Positions 17,504-25,480 of a stretch of 47,558 bases of DNA are shown piece by piece; the stretch's first letter is position 1; every line of letters begins with the position of its first letter. The notes under the pieces were generated by a model. That model saw only the letters and a program-made list of their open reading frames with translations, was not told the DNA's origin and ran no database searches. Made by a program: the position numbers and the translations under genes. The stretch is from JAAYDH01 sp964345825. Lineage in GTDB: Bacteria > Bacillota_I > Bacilli_A > RFN20 > CAG-826. The stretch lies in assembly GCA_964345825.1 (NCBI GenBank), contig CAYFSI010000005.1, positions 1 to 47,558 on the forward strand. Direction: 5' to 3'.

Positions 17504-18216
17504 TATAGGACCTCGGATTTTCCTAATTTGAGTAATGCTTTTAAAATCATCAAATCATCAAAAGTAGTAATCTTAAAATTAAGTTTTGAACCTTCAACTA
17601 AATAGACGCAATTGCCATTTTTCAAGACCAGTTTGCAATCATCGGTTGTATCGGTATCGCAATGACTTTTCGCATATTCATGAGCGCTCTTGATAATTGA
17701 AAATTTGAAAGTTTGAGGAGTTTGTCCTTGGAACAATTCGCTTCTATTTTGGATTTCTTTTATTTGTTCTTTATCAACTGAACGAATAATCGTATCGCTT
17801 GAAGGGATAACTGTGTCTACTGCTCCGTACTTAAGACAAGACTCAATATTCTTATCAATGATTGATTGGCTAATCAACGGACGAGCAGCATCATGAATAA
17901 CGATGATGTCATCATCGCTTGCAGCCATGGATTGGATAGCTTGTAGGCCATTGTAAACCGATATTTGGCGTGAATCTCCGCCAGCAACAACGTTTTTAAC
18001 TTTATTTAAGTCATATTGTTTGCACCAAACTTTAACCTGATCGATATATTCTTTGTTGGTAACAATGATTATTTTTTCGATTTTATTATTTACTTCAAAA
18101 GCTTCGATGGTATGCACAAGAAGCGGTTTATTGTAAACATTTAAAAATTGTTTGGGCTTGTCTGCATTGCCCATTCTTGAACCAGTTCCGGCTGCTAATA
18201 CTAATGCAATATTCAT
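17503..18216 (-). CDS. tarI: IspD/TarI-family cytidylyltransferase, probably D-ribitol-5-phosphate cytidylyltransferase
   Basis: 237 residues. The N terminus has the CTP-binding VLAAGTGSRMG, followed by KPKQFL, then HDAARPLIS and DTTDDC. The ATG at 18216 is preceded by AAGGAGAT at good spacing; an upstream extension to 18264 would run into licD. IspD and TarI share a fold and cannot be told apart by motifs alone. The immediate tarJ and licD neighbours favour TarI (CDP-ribitol synthesis). It could also serve as IspD if no other copy exists. Confidence 0.83.
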   Translation of the reverse strand: MNIALVLAAGTGSRMGNADKPKQFLNVYNKPLLVHTIEAFEVNNKIEKIIIVTNKEYIDQVKVWCKQYDLNKVKNVVAGGDSRQISVYNGLQAIQSMAASDDDIIVIHDAARPLISQSIIDKNIESCLKYGAVDTVIPSSDTIIRSVDKEQIKEIQNRSELFQGQTPQTFKFSIIKSAHEYAKSHCDTDTTDDCKLVLKNGNCVYLVEGSKLNFKITTFDDLMILKALLKLGKSEVL

Positions 18217-18226
18217 ACTAATCTCC

Positions 18227-19075
18227 TTACAAGCGATTCTTTTTACAGAACGTTTTATAATCAACAGTTAACGATAATCCTTTGTGATAGTGATGGCCAA
18301 CTCTTTTCTCCATTGGAGGTAGTTTCATGTAATCACCAAAAAGAAGAGTTAAGTACTTATCATAATCCTTGGGGACAATGACATTCACCCCTTCAAAAAC
18401 AACATGGGTTCCTTCTTCAAAAATCTCTTTTGGCATTGCTTCTCTTTTGGCATTATTACCAAAAAGATTTCCTACTAGTACAGCTTTATCATAAGGTATT
18501 TTTTTCGCAAAACGATCAATCATTTTGTTGCGATAGTGGCCAACATTTGTCCACCAAAACAATAAAGCAACTATGTTGAGGGGGATATCAATAAACCAAG
18601 TTCGAGCAGTAACCTTTCGATAAAAAGCTCCAAGATACATTAAAAAGACATTACCCCAGACACGATGGACTTTTTTAGCTAGTTTCTTGGCCGGCTTATC
18701 TTCATAACTCATCCCATCGATAGGATATACATCAATCCAGACACCATGATTCATCTGATGATGAGCATATGGTTTTTCAATGAAAGTAGTGTTTGAGTCG
18801 CGAACTTTAGCAAAGTTGTAAAGATAATTAGGATCAGTTTTGTATGTTTGAATGAAATAGCGCGGGTCTTTAAAAGGTTTTATCAAAGAAACAAATTTGT
18901 CATAATCCGCTCGAGGCAGACCAACATCAATATCATCATCCCAAGGAATGAAACCTTGATGGCGAACAGCACCAATTGCGGTTCCGCCCACAAGATAATA
19001 TTGCAAATTATGTTCCTCACAAACCTCAATAAAAGCCTTGAGTATTTCTAACTGACACTTTTGTAAATCATTCAT
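18227..19075 (-). CDS. licD: LicD-family phosphotransferase
   Basis: 282 residues. The LicD/fukutin nucleotidyltransferase-like core is clear: YYLVGGTAIGAVRHQG followed by PWDDDIDVG, with the DDDID acidic triad that binds metal. LicD proteins transfer phosphocholine from CDP-choline to teichoic acids or glycans. A hydrophobic stretch near 165-180 may associate with the membrane. It is the first gene of the licD-tarI-tarJ operon; the gap to tarI is 10 nt. A licA-like kinase gene lies 5 kb away. Confidence 0.88.
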   Translation of the reverse strand: MNDLQKCQLEILKAFIEVCEEHNLQYYLVGGTAIGAVRHQGFIPWDDDIDVGLPRADYDKFVSLIKPFKDPRYFIQTYKTDPNYLYNFAKVRDSNTTFIEKPYAHHQMNHGVWIDVYPIDGMSYEDKPAKKLAKKVHRVWGNVFLMYLGAFYRKVTARTWFIDIPLNIVALLFWWTNVGHYRNKMIDRFAKKIPYDKAVLVGNLFGNNAKREAMPKEIFEEGTHVVFEGVNVIVPKDYDKYLTLLFGDYMKLPPMEKRVGHHYHKGLSLTVDYKTFCKKNRL

Positions 19076-19081
19076 AGGGAT

Positions 19082-19087
19082 ATAATA
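19082..19087 (-). promoter_or_regulatory. licD -10 box, leaderless configuration
   Basis: On the minus strand TATTAT ends 6 nt before the licD ATG, with TTTCTA 17 bp upstream as a weak -35. No Shine-Dalgarno sequence fits between them. Confidence 0.5.
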
Positions 19088-19112
19088 CCTTTTTTTAAAC
19101 TTATTAGAAATA

Positions 19113-19137
19113 AAAAGCCACAGAATCAGTGGCTTTT
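19113..19137 (-). terminator. Terminator of the glycosyltransferase gene
   Basis: A 9-bp stem (AAAAGCCAC / GTGGCTTTT, 7-nt loop) is followed on the minus strand by a U-rich tail, just after the glycosyltransferase stop. Confidence 0.8.
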
Positions 19138-19156
19138 GATTGAATGACTAGAATGC

Positions 19157-20176
19157 TCAATGTTTCTTTCTAGAAAATTCTTGGTAGAACTTCTCATAAG
19201 TAGCCTTAAGTTGTTCACCTACAATAGCGAGATTTCTTTTTTTAACTAAATCATAGCCATTTTTCACTAATTGATGGCAGTCATTCGCAAATAAATAATT
19301 TAATTTCTCCACAAATTCATCATTGTTGGAAGCCATCAGACAGTTCTCGTTCTCTTTGAGCCATTCATCATAGACACCAATTCTTCTTACGAGAACAGGG
19401 CACTGACTCGCCAAAGCCTCTAAAACTACAATTCCCTCTGTTTCTTCATAGCTAGGGAAGAATAAACAAGAAGCATATTGCATTGCCCCTTTGATAATTG
19501 AATTATCAATATATCCAGGCATAATGACATTGTTCGGTTTATGTTTGATACCTCTTAAAATCTTTAGCTGGGTTGCGATTTTTTGAAGGTGTCCAAACCA
19601 TATGAATTTAACTTCAGGAAATTTTCTTGCTACCTCGAAAAAATCGAGAATTCCTTTCCTTTGGAAAGGGTAACCAATTCCGATAACAACTTTTTCGCCT
19701 TCTTGGATATGGAAAAAGTTTTTGAAATCGTCAACTTTTTTCTTGTCTGCTCGGTAATCTTCGATTTCAATGCCATTCGAAATAGCGATAACTTTGGGAC
19801 CTAGTTTATACCCTTCGATAAGTCTTTTTGAATATGGGGTAGGAGTGATAATCATTCCTGCATGCTTATACATGTATGTTATTTGGCGATTAAACCATAA
19901 TGCAATCAATTTCCATAAACGGAATGAATTGCGAAAATCTTCATAGGTCGAATGACCATGAACAATGACAGGTATCCCCCTTTTATTACATTTTCGAAGA
20001 AGTCTTTCGCTTTCGTTCATCAAAGTGTTGATATGAACTAAGTCATAGTCATCTTTTGGATCAATAGTGAAGTCTACCCCTGCGCTTTTTAAAGCAATCA
20101 TTTGATGTTTCATTGCACGTCCGATGCCGGATGTTTTAATTGTTTCAGGATTTTGGAAAAATAAGAGTACTTTCAT
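19157..20176 (-). CDS. Family 4 glycosyltransferase, CpoA/glycosyl-diacylglycerol synthase-like
   Basis: 339-residue GT-B enzyme. The N terminus (MKVLLFF, then SGIGRAMKHQ) and the donor-site motif EETEGIVVLEALASQCPVLV, containing EX7E, strongly resemble pneumococcal CpoA and Acholeplasma glycolipid synthases, which build mono- or diglycosyl-diacylglycerol. These proteins act at the cytoplasmic membrane surface through basic and amphipathic patches; such a patch (FRLWKLIALWFNRQITYMYK) is visible near 85-105. Next to licD and tarIJ, it may make the glycolipid anchor of a lipoteichoic-type polymer. The sugar and acceptor are not determined by sequence. Confidence 0.82.
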   Translation of the reverse strand: MKVLLFFQNPETIKTSGIGRAMKHQMIALKSAGVDFTIDPKDDYDLVHINTLMNESERLLRKCNKRGIPVIVHGHSTYEDFRNSFRLWKLIALWFNRQITYMYKHAGMIITPTPYSKRLIEGYKLGPKVIAISNGIEIEDYRADKKKVDDFKNFFHIQEGEKVVIGIGYPFQRKGILDFFEVARKFPEVKFIWFGHLQKIATQLKILRGIKHKPNNVIMPGYIDNSIIKGAMQYASCLFFPSYEETEGIVVLEALASQCPVLVRRIGVYDEWLKENENCLMASNNDEFVEKLNYLFANDCHQLVKNGYDLVKKRNLAIVGEQLKATYEKFYQEFSRKKH

Positions 20177-20183
20177 ATGTTTA

Positions 20184-20212
20184 ATTCTAGACTAATTTAT
20201 TAATTAAGCCAA
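20184..20212 (-). promoter_or_regulatory. Glycosyltransferase promoter, leaderless
   Basis: On the minus strand TTGGCT, 17 bp, TAGAAT and then 7 nt to the ATG. The predicted start is at or one base before the ATG. No ribosome-binding site is present. Confidence 0.65.
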
Positions 20213-20311
20213 TAGAGTGGTGATATTTGTATGTATCTAATGAAGACTTTTCCTCTCCTTCTTTAATCGTCTACCTTGTTCGATTTTTGATTCACATTTT
20301 GCTGGGCATAA

Positions 20312-20341
20312 ATAAAAAAAGCCTCGAAACAAATCAAGACT
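20312..20341 (-). terminator. Terminator after tRNA-Gln(CTG)
   Basis: On the minus strand AGTCTTG and CGAGGCT form a stem with two G-U pairs, followed by TTTTTTTATT. It ends the nfu-tRNA-Gln transcript. Confidence 0.65.
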
Positions 20342-20353
20342 GCAAGTATAGGT

Positions 20354-20428
20354 TGGCTGGGGTGGCTGGGATCGAACCAGCGAGTCGCGAATTCAGAGTC
20401 CGCTGCCTTACCGCTTGGCTACACCCCA
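20354..20428 (-). tRNA. tRNA-Gln(CTG)
   Basis: 75-nt cloverleaf with acceptor TGGGGTG/CACCCCA, anticodon loop CTCTGAA (anticodon CTG), T-loop TTCGATC and an encoded CCA. It lies only 9 nt behind the nfu stop codon and is probably processed from a joint transcript. It closely resembles the tRNA-Gln(TTG) at 25.4 kb except for the anticodon stem-loop and variable region. Confidence 0.95.
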
Positions 20429-20437
20429 ATATTTGTG

Positions 20438-20674
20438 TTATTGGGCTTCTGCCAAACGAACTTCGAGAACTCCGGGCACTTCTTCTTGCAAGATGACTTC
20501 TACCAATTCTTTTATGTCCGCATCAGCATAGATACAGTCTTGACATGCGCCATGCATCCTCACAAAAACGATACCTTCTTTAAAGGAAACAAACTCAACA
20601 TCTCCTCCATCTTTTTGGAGGAAGTGGCGGATTTTATCAAGGGTCGTAATAATTAATTGTTCAGTGCTATCCAT
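20438..20674 (-). CDS. NifU C-terminal-domain (Nfu-type) Fe-S scaffold protein
   Basis: 78 residues comprising just the Nfu domain, with the cluster-binding CXXC as ACQDCIYAD and the GGDVEFVSF segment. Such proteins carry Fe-S clusters to targets; MiaB and the FAD/Fe-S oxidoreductase in this window are possible clients. The ATG at 20674 is chosen because the conserved domain starts there; longer in-frame starts add a non-conserved hydrophobic stretch. A TAATAT box at 20689-20694 lies 14 nt upstream and no ribosome-binding site is seen. It is divergent from the gene at 20751. Confidence 0.87.
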   Translation of the reverse strand: MDSTEQLIITTLDKIRHFLQKDGGDVEFVSFKEGIVFVRMHGACQDCIYADADIKELVEVILQEEVPGVLEVRLAEAQ

Positions 20675-20750
20675 AATGTCCGATACAAATATTACCACAA
20701 CTGACATAAAATGTTTATAGAGATGCAAAAGAATAGAGTAATATTAATAT

Positions 20751-21161
20751 ATGAAGATTGAATTAGAGGGTAAAAAGTCCCTAATAAGCCTCGTTCCAGG
20801 CTTCTATCAATTTGGCCCTAATGAGTCTTTTTCTCCCTGTGCTTTAGGGGTGACTGAAAGCTCATTAATTGTCTACAACGACTATGCTCCTGATGAGATT
20901 CATCAAGATGCCTTCCTCTATCGCATAAAAAAAGAGGTAAGCATCACAGATATAAAAACAATTATTAATCAAAAAATTAAACACAATTCCAGTGTTGATC
21001 GTTTTAACCGTTTGAATGTTATTCAAAAAGAGGTCGATAATTCTTTCTTTATCTATTATTTAAAAAAAGATAAGGCATTAATAGAAAAGATGTTTAAAAA
21101 AATGAAACAAGCCGGAATTGTCATTAAGAAAATGTCGATTAGTCTCGCATCAAATGCTTAA
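20751..21161 (+). CDS. Hypothetical protein
   Basis: 136 residues, not recognised. It has no signal peptide or membrane segment. The order of short beta-like stretches, ending in a lysine-rich amphipathic helix (ALIEKMFKKMKQAG), is compatible with a small PH-like or GRAM-like domain, but no diagnostic motif is present. There is no Shine-Dalgarno sequence; AT-rich DNA with TAATAT at 20739-20744 lies directly upstream. It is a single-gene transcript with its own terminator. Confidence 0.7.
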   Translation: MKIELEGKKSLISLVPGFYQFGPNESFSPCALGVTESSLIVYNDYAPDEIHQDAFLYRIKKEVSITDIKTIINQKIKHNSSVDRFNRLNVIQKEVDNSFFIYYLKKDKALIEKMFKKMKQAGIVIKKMSISLASNA

Positions 21162-21164
21162 GAT

Positions 21165-21189
21165 AACCGCTTTTGCGGTTTTCTTTTTT
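21165..21189 (+). terminator. Intrinsic terminator after the hypothetical gene
   Basis: AACCGC-TTTT-GCGGTT stem-loop followed by TTCTTTTTT. Confidence 0.85.
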
Positions 21190-21202
21190 ATGATTTGTCA
21201 TC

Positions 21203-21208
21203 TATAAT
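21203..21208 (+). promoter_or_regulatory. -10 box of the FAD-oxidoreductase operon
   Basis: TATAAT ends 14 nt before the ATG at 21223, predicting a leader of about 7-8 nt without a ribosome-binding site, the same geometry as argS. The -35 region is weak. Confidence 0.55.
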
Positions 21209-21222
21209 AAAAATAAAGTTTT

Positions 21223-22659
21223 ATGCACGATGTAATAATTATTGGGGCCGGAATCACAGGAACTCTCATCTCTCGCGAATTATCGAGATACAAACTTGAT
21301 ATTGTCGTTCTTGAGAAAAGCAATGATGTAGGAAATAAAACAACTAGCGCGAATAGCGCCATCATTCATTCTGGATGTGATCCTGAACCTGGAACCAACA
21401 AAGCCAAATTTAATATTCTGGGAAATCCGATGTTCGATGAACTCGCCAAACAGCTCGATGTGAAGTTTCAAAGAAATGGATCTTTAACCATTGCCCTTTC
21501 TGATGAACAACTTGATTCTCTTTCCTTACTAGAAGAGCGTTCAAAACTAAATGGAGTGTCCTATAAAAGATTAACCAAAGAAGAGGCTCTCGAAATGGAA
21601 CCGCATCTTTCCTTAAATTTGAAAGGGGCACTTTTCTTTCCCACTGCAGGAATCATAGACCCTTTTAATCTTTGCGTTCACGCCATGGAAAACGCCATTG
21701 ATAACGGGGTCCAACTATTCTTAAGCCAAGAAGTCATTAACATTTCTAAAAGAAATGGTATTTATGTTGTTAAAACAAAAAATAACGAATTTTCTTCCCG
21801 TGTAATTATTAATGCGGCGGGAAACTACGCCGATGTCATCGCCCAAATGATTGAGCCAATCGATTGGAGTTTAACTCCACGGAAAGGCGAATATTTTATT
21901 CTTGACCGTCTGGAGACAGATTTTGTTAAACATACGATTTTTCCGCTTCCTTCTAAAAAAGGAAAAGGGGTCTTAGTGAGTCCAACAACTTCGGAAAATT
22001 ACATTGTTGGTCCTAGCAGCGAAGTCATTCCTGATCGAGATGATTATTCAACCGATGGATTAACTCTTCAAAGCATTAGACAACAAGCTCTTTCGATGGT
22101 GCCAGAAATACCTTTTGGGAAAGTAATTCGCGTATTTTCAGGACTAAGACCATCTTCCTCTCGCCATGATTTCATCATTGAATATTCCAAAATTGATAAA
22201 CATTTTATCAATGTGGCGGGAATCGAATCGCCAGGGTTAGTATCATCTCCTGCGATTGCTAAATATGTTGTCGATGATTTAGTAAAGCCAATCCTAAATT
22301 TAAAGCCAAAAAATATTTTTAGCCCCTATATTCGTCCATATCCTCAACTCAATGACATGAGTGATGAGCAGAGAAATTTACTGGTTAAAAAGAACCCTGA
22401 GTATGGACAATTGATTTGCAATTGTGAAAAAGTCACTCTTGGAGAAATAAATGAGATTTTGTCTCGTAGTTGCCCTCCTCATAGTATTAAGGGGGTAAAG
22501 CGAAGGACAAGAGCGGGTTTTGGTCGATGCCAAGGTGGTTTTTGCCAACCAAAAATTGTCTTCCTTTTAGCAAAACATTACGGCATTTCGCCTCTAGAAG
22601 TGCCACTTGATGACAATGATAGTCCAATACTCGTGTCGCGGATTAAGGAGGTCAAATAG
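21223..22659 (+). CDS. FAD-dependent glycerol-3-phosphate dehydrogenase-like oxidoreductase with BFD-type [2Fe-2S] domain
   Basis: 478 residues. The FAD-binding GxGxxG is near the N terminus (VIIGAGITGTLISREL). A DAO-type domain to about 360 contains GLRPSSSRHDFI and AGIESPGLVSSPAIA. The C-terminal BFD-like [2Fe-2S] domain has ICNCEKVT and later GRCQGGFCQP. This family oxidises glycerol-3-phosphate or similar 2-hydroxy substrates. It starts a three-gene set with an NAD(FAD) dehydrogenase and a DUF1667 protein, a conserved trio often found with glpK in Firmicutes. glpK is absent here. Confidence 0.88.
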   Translation: MHDVIIIGAGITGTLISRELSRYKLDIVVLEKSNDVGNKTTSANSAIIHSGCDPEPGTNKAKFNILGNPMFDELAKQLDVKFQRNGSLTIALSDEQLDSLSLLEERSKLNGVSYKRLTKEEALEMEPHLSLNLKGALFFPTAGIIDPFNLCVHAMENAIDNGVQLFLSQEVINISKRNGIYVVKTKNNEFSSRVIINAAGNYADVIAQMIEPIDWSLTPRKGEYFILDRLETDFVKHTIFPLPSKKGKGVLVSPTTSENYIVGPSSEVIPDRDDYSTDGLTLQSIRQQALSMVPEIPFGKVIRVFSGLRPSSSRHDFIIEYSKIDKHFINVAGIESPGLVSSPAIAKYVVDDLVKPILNLKPKNIFSPYIRPYPQLNDMSDEQRNLLVKKNPEYGQLICNCEKVTLGEINEILSRSCPPHSIKGVKRRTRAGFGRCQGGFCQPKIVFLLAKHYGISPLEVPLDDNDSPILVSRIKEVK

Positions 22660-22661
22660 CT

Positions 22662-23909
22662 ATGGAAACAATTGATCTCGTAATAATCGGCGGAGGTTCA
22701 GCTGGAATGGCGGCGGCTATTCAAGCCAAAAAAGAAGGAATCGACAATCTCCTCATATTAGAAAAAATGAATGCCTTAGGTGGTATCTTAAATCAATGTA
22801 TTCACAACGGATTTGGTTTAACGGAATTTAAAGAAGAATTGACTGGACCAGAATATCTTCAAAGATTTGTTAATCAAATCGATGAAATGAAGATACCATA
22901 TAAATTGGATACTACAGTAATGAAAATTACGCCAGAAAAAGTGGTTACCTTTTCCAATCAAATCGATGGAAATGTCTCCGTTCAAGCGAAAGCCATTGTT
23001 CTAGCGACTGGGTGTTATGAAAGAAACGCGGGAGCGATTTTACTTCCCGGTGATCGTTGCTCTGGAATTATCACTGCTGGAACAGCCCAAAAATATTTAA
23101 ACATTGATGGTTATTTATGTGGAAAGCGCATCGTTATTCTTGGCAGTGGCGATATTGGACTTATTATGGCTCGACGTCTTACTTTAGAAGGCGCTAAAGT
23201 CATATGTGTCAGCGAAATTATGCCCTACAGCAATGGCTTGAATCGCAACATTGCTCAATGTCTTGATGATTTTGGCATCCCTCTGTATCTTTCTCGTTCT
23301 GTCAGCAAAGTTATCGGCAAAGGACGTCTAGAAAAAGTAATACTATCGAAGGTTGATGAGAATTTTAAATTCATTCCCGGAACCGAAATGGAAATACCTT
23401 GCGACACATTAATCTTGTCGGTTGGTTTAGTTCCCTATGTGTCTCTTTTAGAAAATATACGTACTCCGATGAGTTCCACTAAAGGTGCTCTAGTGAATGA
23501 ACACATGGAAACCTCAATTCCGGGAATATTTACTTGTGGAAATTGTCTCCATGTCCATGATGTTGTCGATTTTGTGACTGATGAAGGGCGATTAGCGGGT
23601 CATGGCGCTGCTCTTTATATTAAGAATCAACTTTCTAATCAAAGCGATATTGATGTTCTTCCAAAAGCAGGAATATCTTATGTCATACCCCAAAAAATCA
23701 AAAGAGATAATCAAGAAGATGTCATCTTCAAATTTAGGGTTCAAAAACCAGTTAAAGATGTCTTTGTTATCATCGAGAGTGGACAAAAACTTCTGAGTAA
23801 ATCTTTTAAAACTGCTCTCATCCCCAGCGAAATGGCCATGATCAAACTTAGCCAAGATAAAATAGGAAATTTTGATAATGATATTACGATTCGCTTGGAA
23901 GGAAGATAG
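22662..23909 (+). CDS. FAD/NAD(P)-dependent oxidoreductase (HcaD-like)
   Basis: 415 residues of the pyridine nucleotide-disulfide reductase fold. Two Rossmann motifs are visible: FAD at the N terminus (VIIGGGSAGMAAAIQA) and NAD(P) in the middle (RIVILGSGDIGLIMARRL). FTCGNCLHVHD near the C terminus is the FAD-contacting ATG-like segment. It presumably passes electrons between NAD and the preceding FAD/Fe-S protein. A strong AAGGAGGT site lies in the end of the upstream gene, with a 2-nt gap between the genes. Confidence 0.88.
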   Translation: METIDLVIIGGGSAGMAAAIQAKKEGIDNLLILEKMNALGGILNQCIHNGFGLTEFKEELTGPEYLQRFVNQIDEMKIPYKLDTTVMKITPEKVVTFSNQIDGNVSVQAKAIVLATGCYERNAGAILLPGDRCSGIITAGTAQKYLNIDGYLCGKRIVILGSGDIGLIMARRLTLEGAKVICVSEIMPYSNGLNRNIAQCLDDFGIPLYLSRSVSKVIGKGRLEKVILSKVDENFKFIPGTEMEIPCDTLILSVGLVPYVSLLENIRTPMSSTKGALVNEHMETSIPGIFTCGNCLHVHDVVDFVTDEGRLAGHGAALYIKNQLSNQSDIDVLPKAGISYVIPQKIKRDNQEDVIFKFRVQKPVKDVFVIIESGQKLLSKSFKTALIPSEMAMIKLSQDKIGNFDNDITIRLEGR

Positions 23910-23913
23910 AACA

Positions 23914-24258
23914 ATGAAAAAAGAATTTGTTTGCATTGTTTGTCCGAGAGGTTGCCACCTCGTCGTTGACGAAAATATGGAAGTCACGGGAAACGCCTGT
24001 CCACGCGGGAAAAACTATGCGCTTAGTGAACTAACGAACCCAGTGAGAATGATTACAAGTAGTGTTCGTGTTTCCAACCGAGTTGATACTCTAGTATCAG
24101 TAAAGACTTCGGCTCCTATTCCCAAAGCAAAAATTATGGATGTTATGGATATCATTAATGGGCTTAGCGTAGAAGCCCCAACCCATATCAATCAAATAAT
24201 AAAAGAGAATATCCTCGACTTAGGAATCGACATTCTCATCACTAAAAATATTAATTAG
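23914..24258 (+). CDS. DUF1667 cysteine-rich protein
   Basis: 114 residues. The N terminus has four cysteines in CIVCPRGCHL and NACPRG, a likely Fe-S or metal site. The remainder (NPVRMITSSVRV, IPKAKIMDVM) is typical of DUF1667. It is regularly the third gene of the glpA-like/HcaD-like operon and may be the electron-transfer subunit. The ATG at 23914 is preceded by GGAAGGAAG; the longer reading frame would overlap the previous gene by 38 nt. It converges on the licA-like gene with only 15 nt between and no visible terminator. Confidence 0.88.
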   Translation: MKKEFVCIVCPRGCHLVVDENMEVTGNACPRGKNYALSELTNPVRMITSSVRVSNRVDTLVSVKTSAPIPKAKIMDVMDIINGLSVEAPTHINQIIKENILDLGIDILITKNIN

Positions 24259-24273
24259 TTTAAACGACTCAGC

Positions 24274-25131
24274 TTATTTAAGAGCGAGGTAGCCTTGATA
24301 GGCTTCTTCGGCATTCTTTAAAAAGTGAGTGGCCACATCGAGAAAATTGAAATTATGAATCGCACCTTCTCCACGATAGTGTTTGACAATGGCGACCTCG
24401 TACCATTGAAGAGAAATATACATTCTCCATAAGAAGAATCGCTCTTTTTCGATATTGGTTAATTGGGGAAAATAAGCTTCCAAAAGTTGGTATCCTTCGT
24501 TAACAGAATTATTACCGAAACAGGCTATATCATAAATCGGATCATTGTTTCCAACAAATTCGAAGTCGATGAAATAATATACATCATTGGGAGTTTTGAT
24601 AATATTGCTTCTCTGAGCATCGTTATGACAAATAACTTTCTTTTGGCTCATCAAATAATCCCTTTTTAAAAAAAGAGCTTTTCTCAACTTTAAGAATCGA
24701 TCATCTTGATGAGCTAAAAAAGCATTTGCTTCCTTTTCATAACCGTTAAATCTATCAAATGGCAAGTAATCCTTTTCGCAGAGGTATTTAGAATCGTGTA
24801 ATGTGTGCATCAATTTGGCGATTTTTCTATAATCAAATTCGCTGACATGATCAATTGAAACACCCTCAATATACTCATTGATTTTAATGCCATTTTTTTC
24901 ATCAAAATAAACATTTTTACTTGTAACTCCCAGCTCGTAGAAGATTATTTGATCTTTTCTTTCCCGATGGCGATCGACCATTTCATTTGCCTGCTTTGTG
25001 GAAATATACAACACATATTTTTTGTTGTTATGTTCAACAATGTAAGATTCATTCATCATCCCTCCCACTAAAGGACAGACTATCGAGGCCCCTGATTCAA
25101 AGGCACGCTCTAATATTTTCGTAGTTTTCAT
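24274..25131 (-). CDS. licA: LicA-like choline/ethanolamine kinase family protein
   Basis: 285 residues. The aminoglycoside/choline phosphotransferase fold is shown by the catalytic HNDAQRSNI (HxDxxxxN) and the metal-binding IDFEFVGNNDPIYDIA. LicA phosphorylates choline as the first step toward CDP-choline, the donor used by LicD. Licensing of phosphocholine decoration is therefore plausible with the licD gene at 18.2 kb, although no licB or licC is in the window. The ATG at 25131 follows an extended -10 box by 7 nt. Related sugar or thiamine kinases cannot be excluded. Confidence 0.8.
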   Translation of the reverse strand: MKTTKILERAFESGASIVCPLVGGMMNESYIVEHNNKKYVLYISTKQANEMVDRHRERKDQIIFYELGVTSKNVYFDEKNGIKINEYIEGVSIDHVSEFDYRKIAKLMHTLHDSKYLCEKDYLPFDRFNGYEKEANAFLAHQDDRFLKLRKALFLKRDYLMSQKKVICHNDAQRSNIIKTPNDVYYFIDFEFVGNNDPIYDIACFGNNSVNEGYQLLEAYFPQLTNIEKERFFLWRMYISLQWYEVAIVKHYRGEGAIHNFNFLDVATHFLKNAEEAYQGYLALK

Positions 25132-25138
25132 ATCGTTC

Positions 25139-25147
25139 AATATAGCA
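25139..25147 (-). promoter_or_regulatory. licA-like extended -10 promoter, leaderless
   Basis: On the minus strand TGCTATATT, a perfect TGn extended -10, stands 7 nt before the ATG. The -35 region is the U-tract side of the tRNA-cluster terminator, so terminator and promoter abut. Confidence 0.65.
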
Positions 25148-25159
25148 TAATCAAAAAGA

Positions 25160-25180
25160 TAAAAAAACCTTCAGCGAAGG
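25160..25180 (-). terminator. Terminator of the tRNA cluster
   Basis: CCTTC-AGC-GAAGG hairpin with a run of U on the minus strand, after tRNA-Leu(TAA). Confidence 0.75.
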
Positions 25181-25220
25181 ATCTTAACGATTCCCTAATT
25201 GGAGGTATTTTTTATCTTTT

Positions 25221-25307
25221 TGGTGCCCGGGACCGGAATTGAACCGGTATGGTATCGCTACCGCAGGATTTTAAGTCCTGTGCGTCTACCTATTCCGCCA
25301 CCTGGGC
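25221..25307 (-). tRNA. tRNA-Leu(TAA)
   Basis: 87-nt type II tRNA with acceptor GCCCAGG, anticodon loop CTTAAAA (anticodon TAA, reading UUA), a long variable arm and encoded CCA. Last gene of a five-tRNA cluster. Confidence 0.96.
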
Positions 25308-25314
25308 AAAAGAA

Positions 25315-25390
25315 TGGTCACTCTCTGGAGATTCGAACTCCAGACCCCTTGATTAAAAGTCAAGTGCTCTACCGACTGAGCTAGAGAGTG
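25315..25390 (-). tRNA. tRNA-Lys(TTT)
   Basis: 76-nt cloverleaf with acceptor CACTCTC/GAGAGTG, anticodon loop CTTTTAA (anticodon TTT), T-loop TTCGAAT and encoded CCA. Confidence 0.96.
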
Positions 25391-25396
25391 ATTTGT

Positions 25397-25472
25397 TGGC
25401 TGGGGTGGCTGGGATCGAACCAGCGACATGACAGAGTCAAAGTCTGTTGCCTTACCGCTTGGCTACACCCCA
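25397..25472 (-). tRNA. tRNA-Gln(TTG)
   Basis: 76 nt with acceptor TGGGGTG/CACCCCA, anticodon loop CTTTGAC (anticodon TTG) and encoded CCA. Paralogue of the tRNA-Gln(CTG) at 20354-20428. Confidence 0.96.
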
Positions 25473-25480
25473 ACAAAAGT

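Noticed and set aside
17503..18216. Calling the cytidylyltransferase IspD because ispF is in the window
   Set aside because: The gene overlaps tarJ and follows licD, the teichoic-acid context; ispF is in another operon 5 kb away. IspD remains only an alternative.
20227..20496. Open reading frame on the + strand over 20227-20496
   Set aside because: It is antisense to tRNA-Gln(CTG) and to the end of nfu; its apparent codons come from the tRNA sequence.
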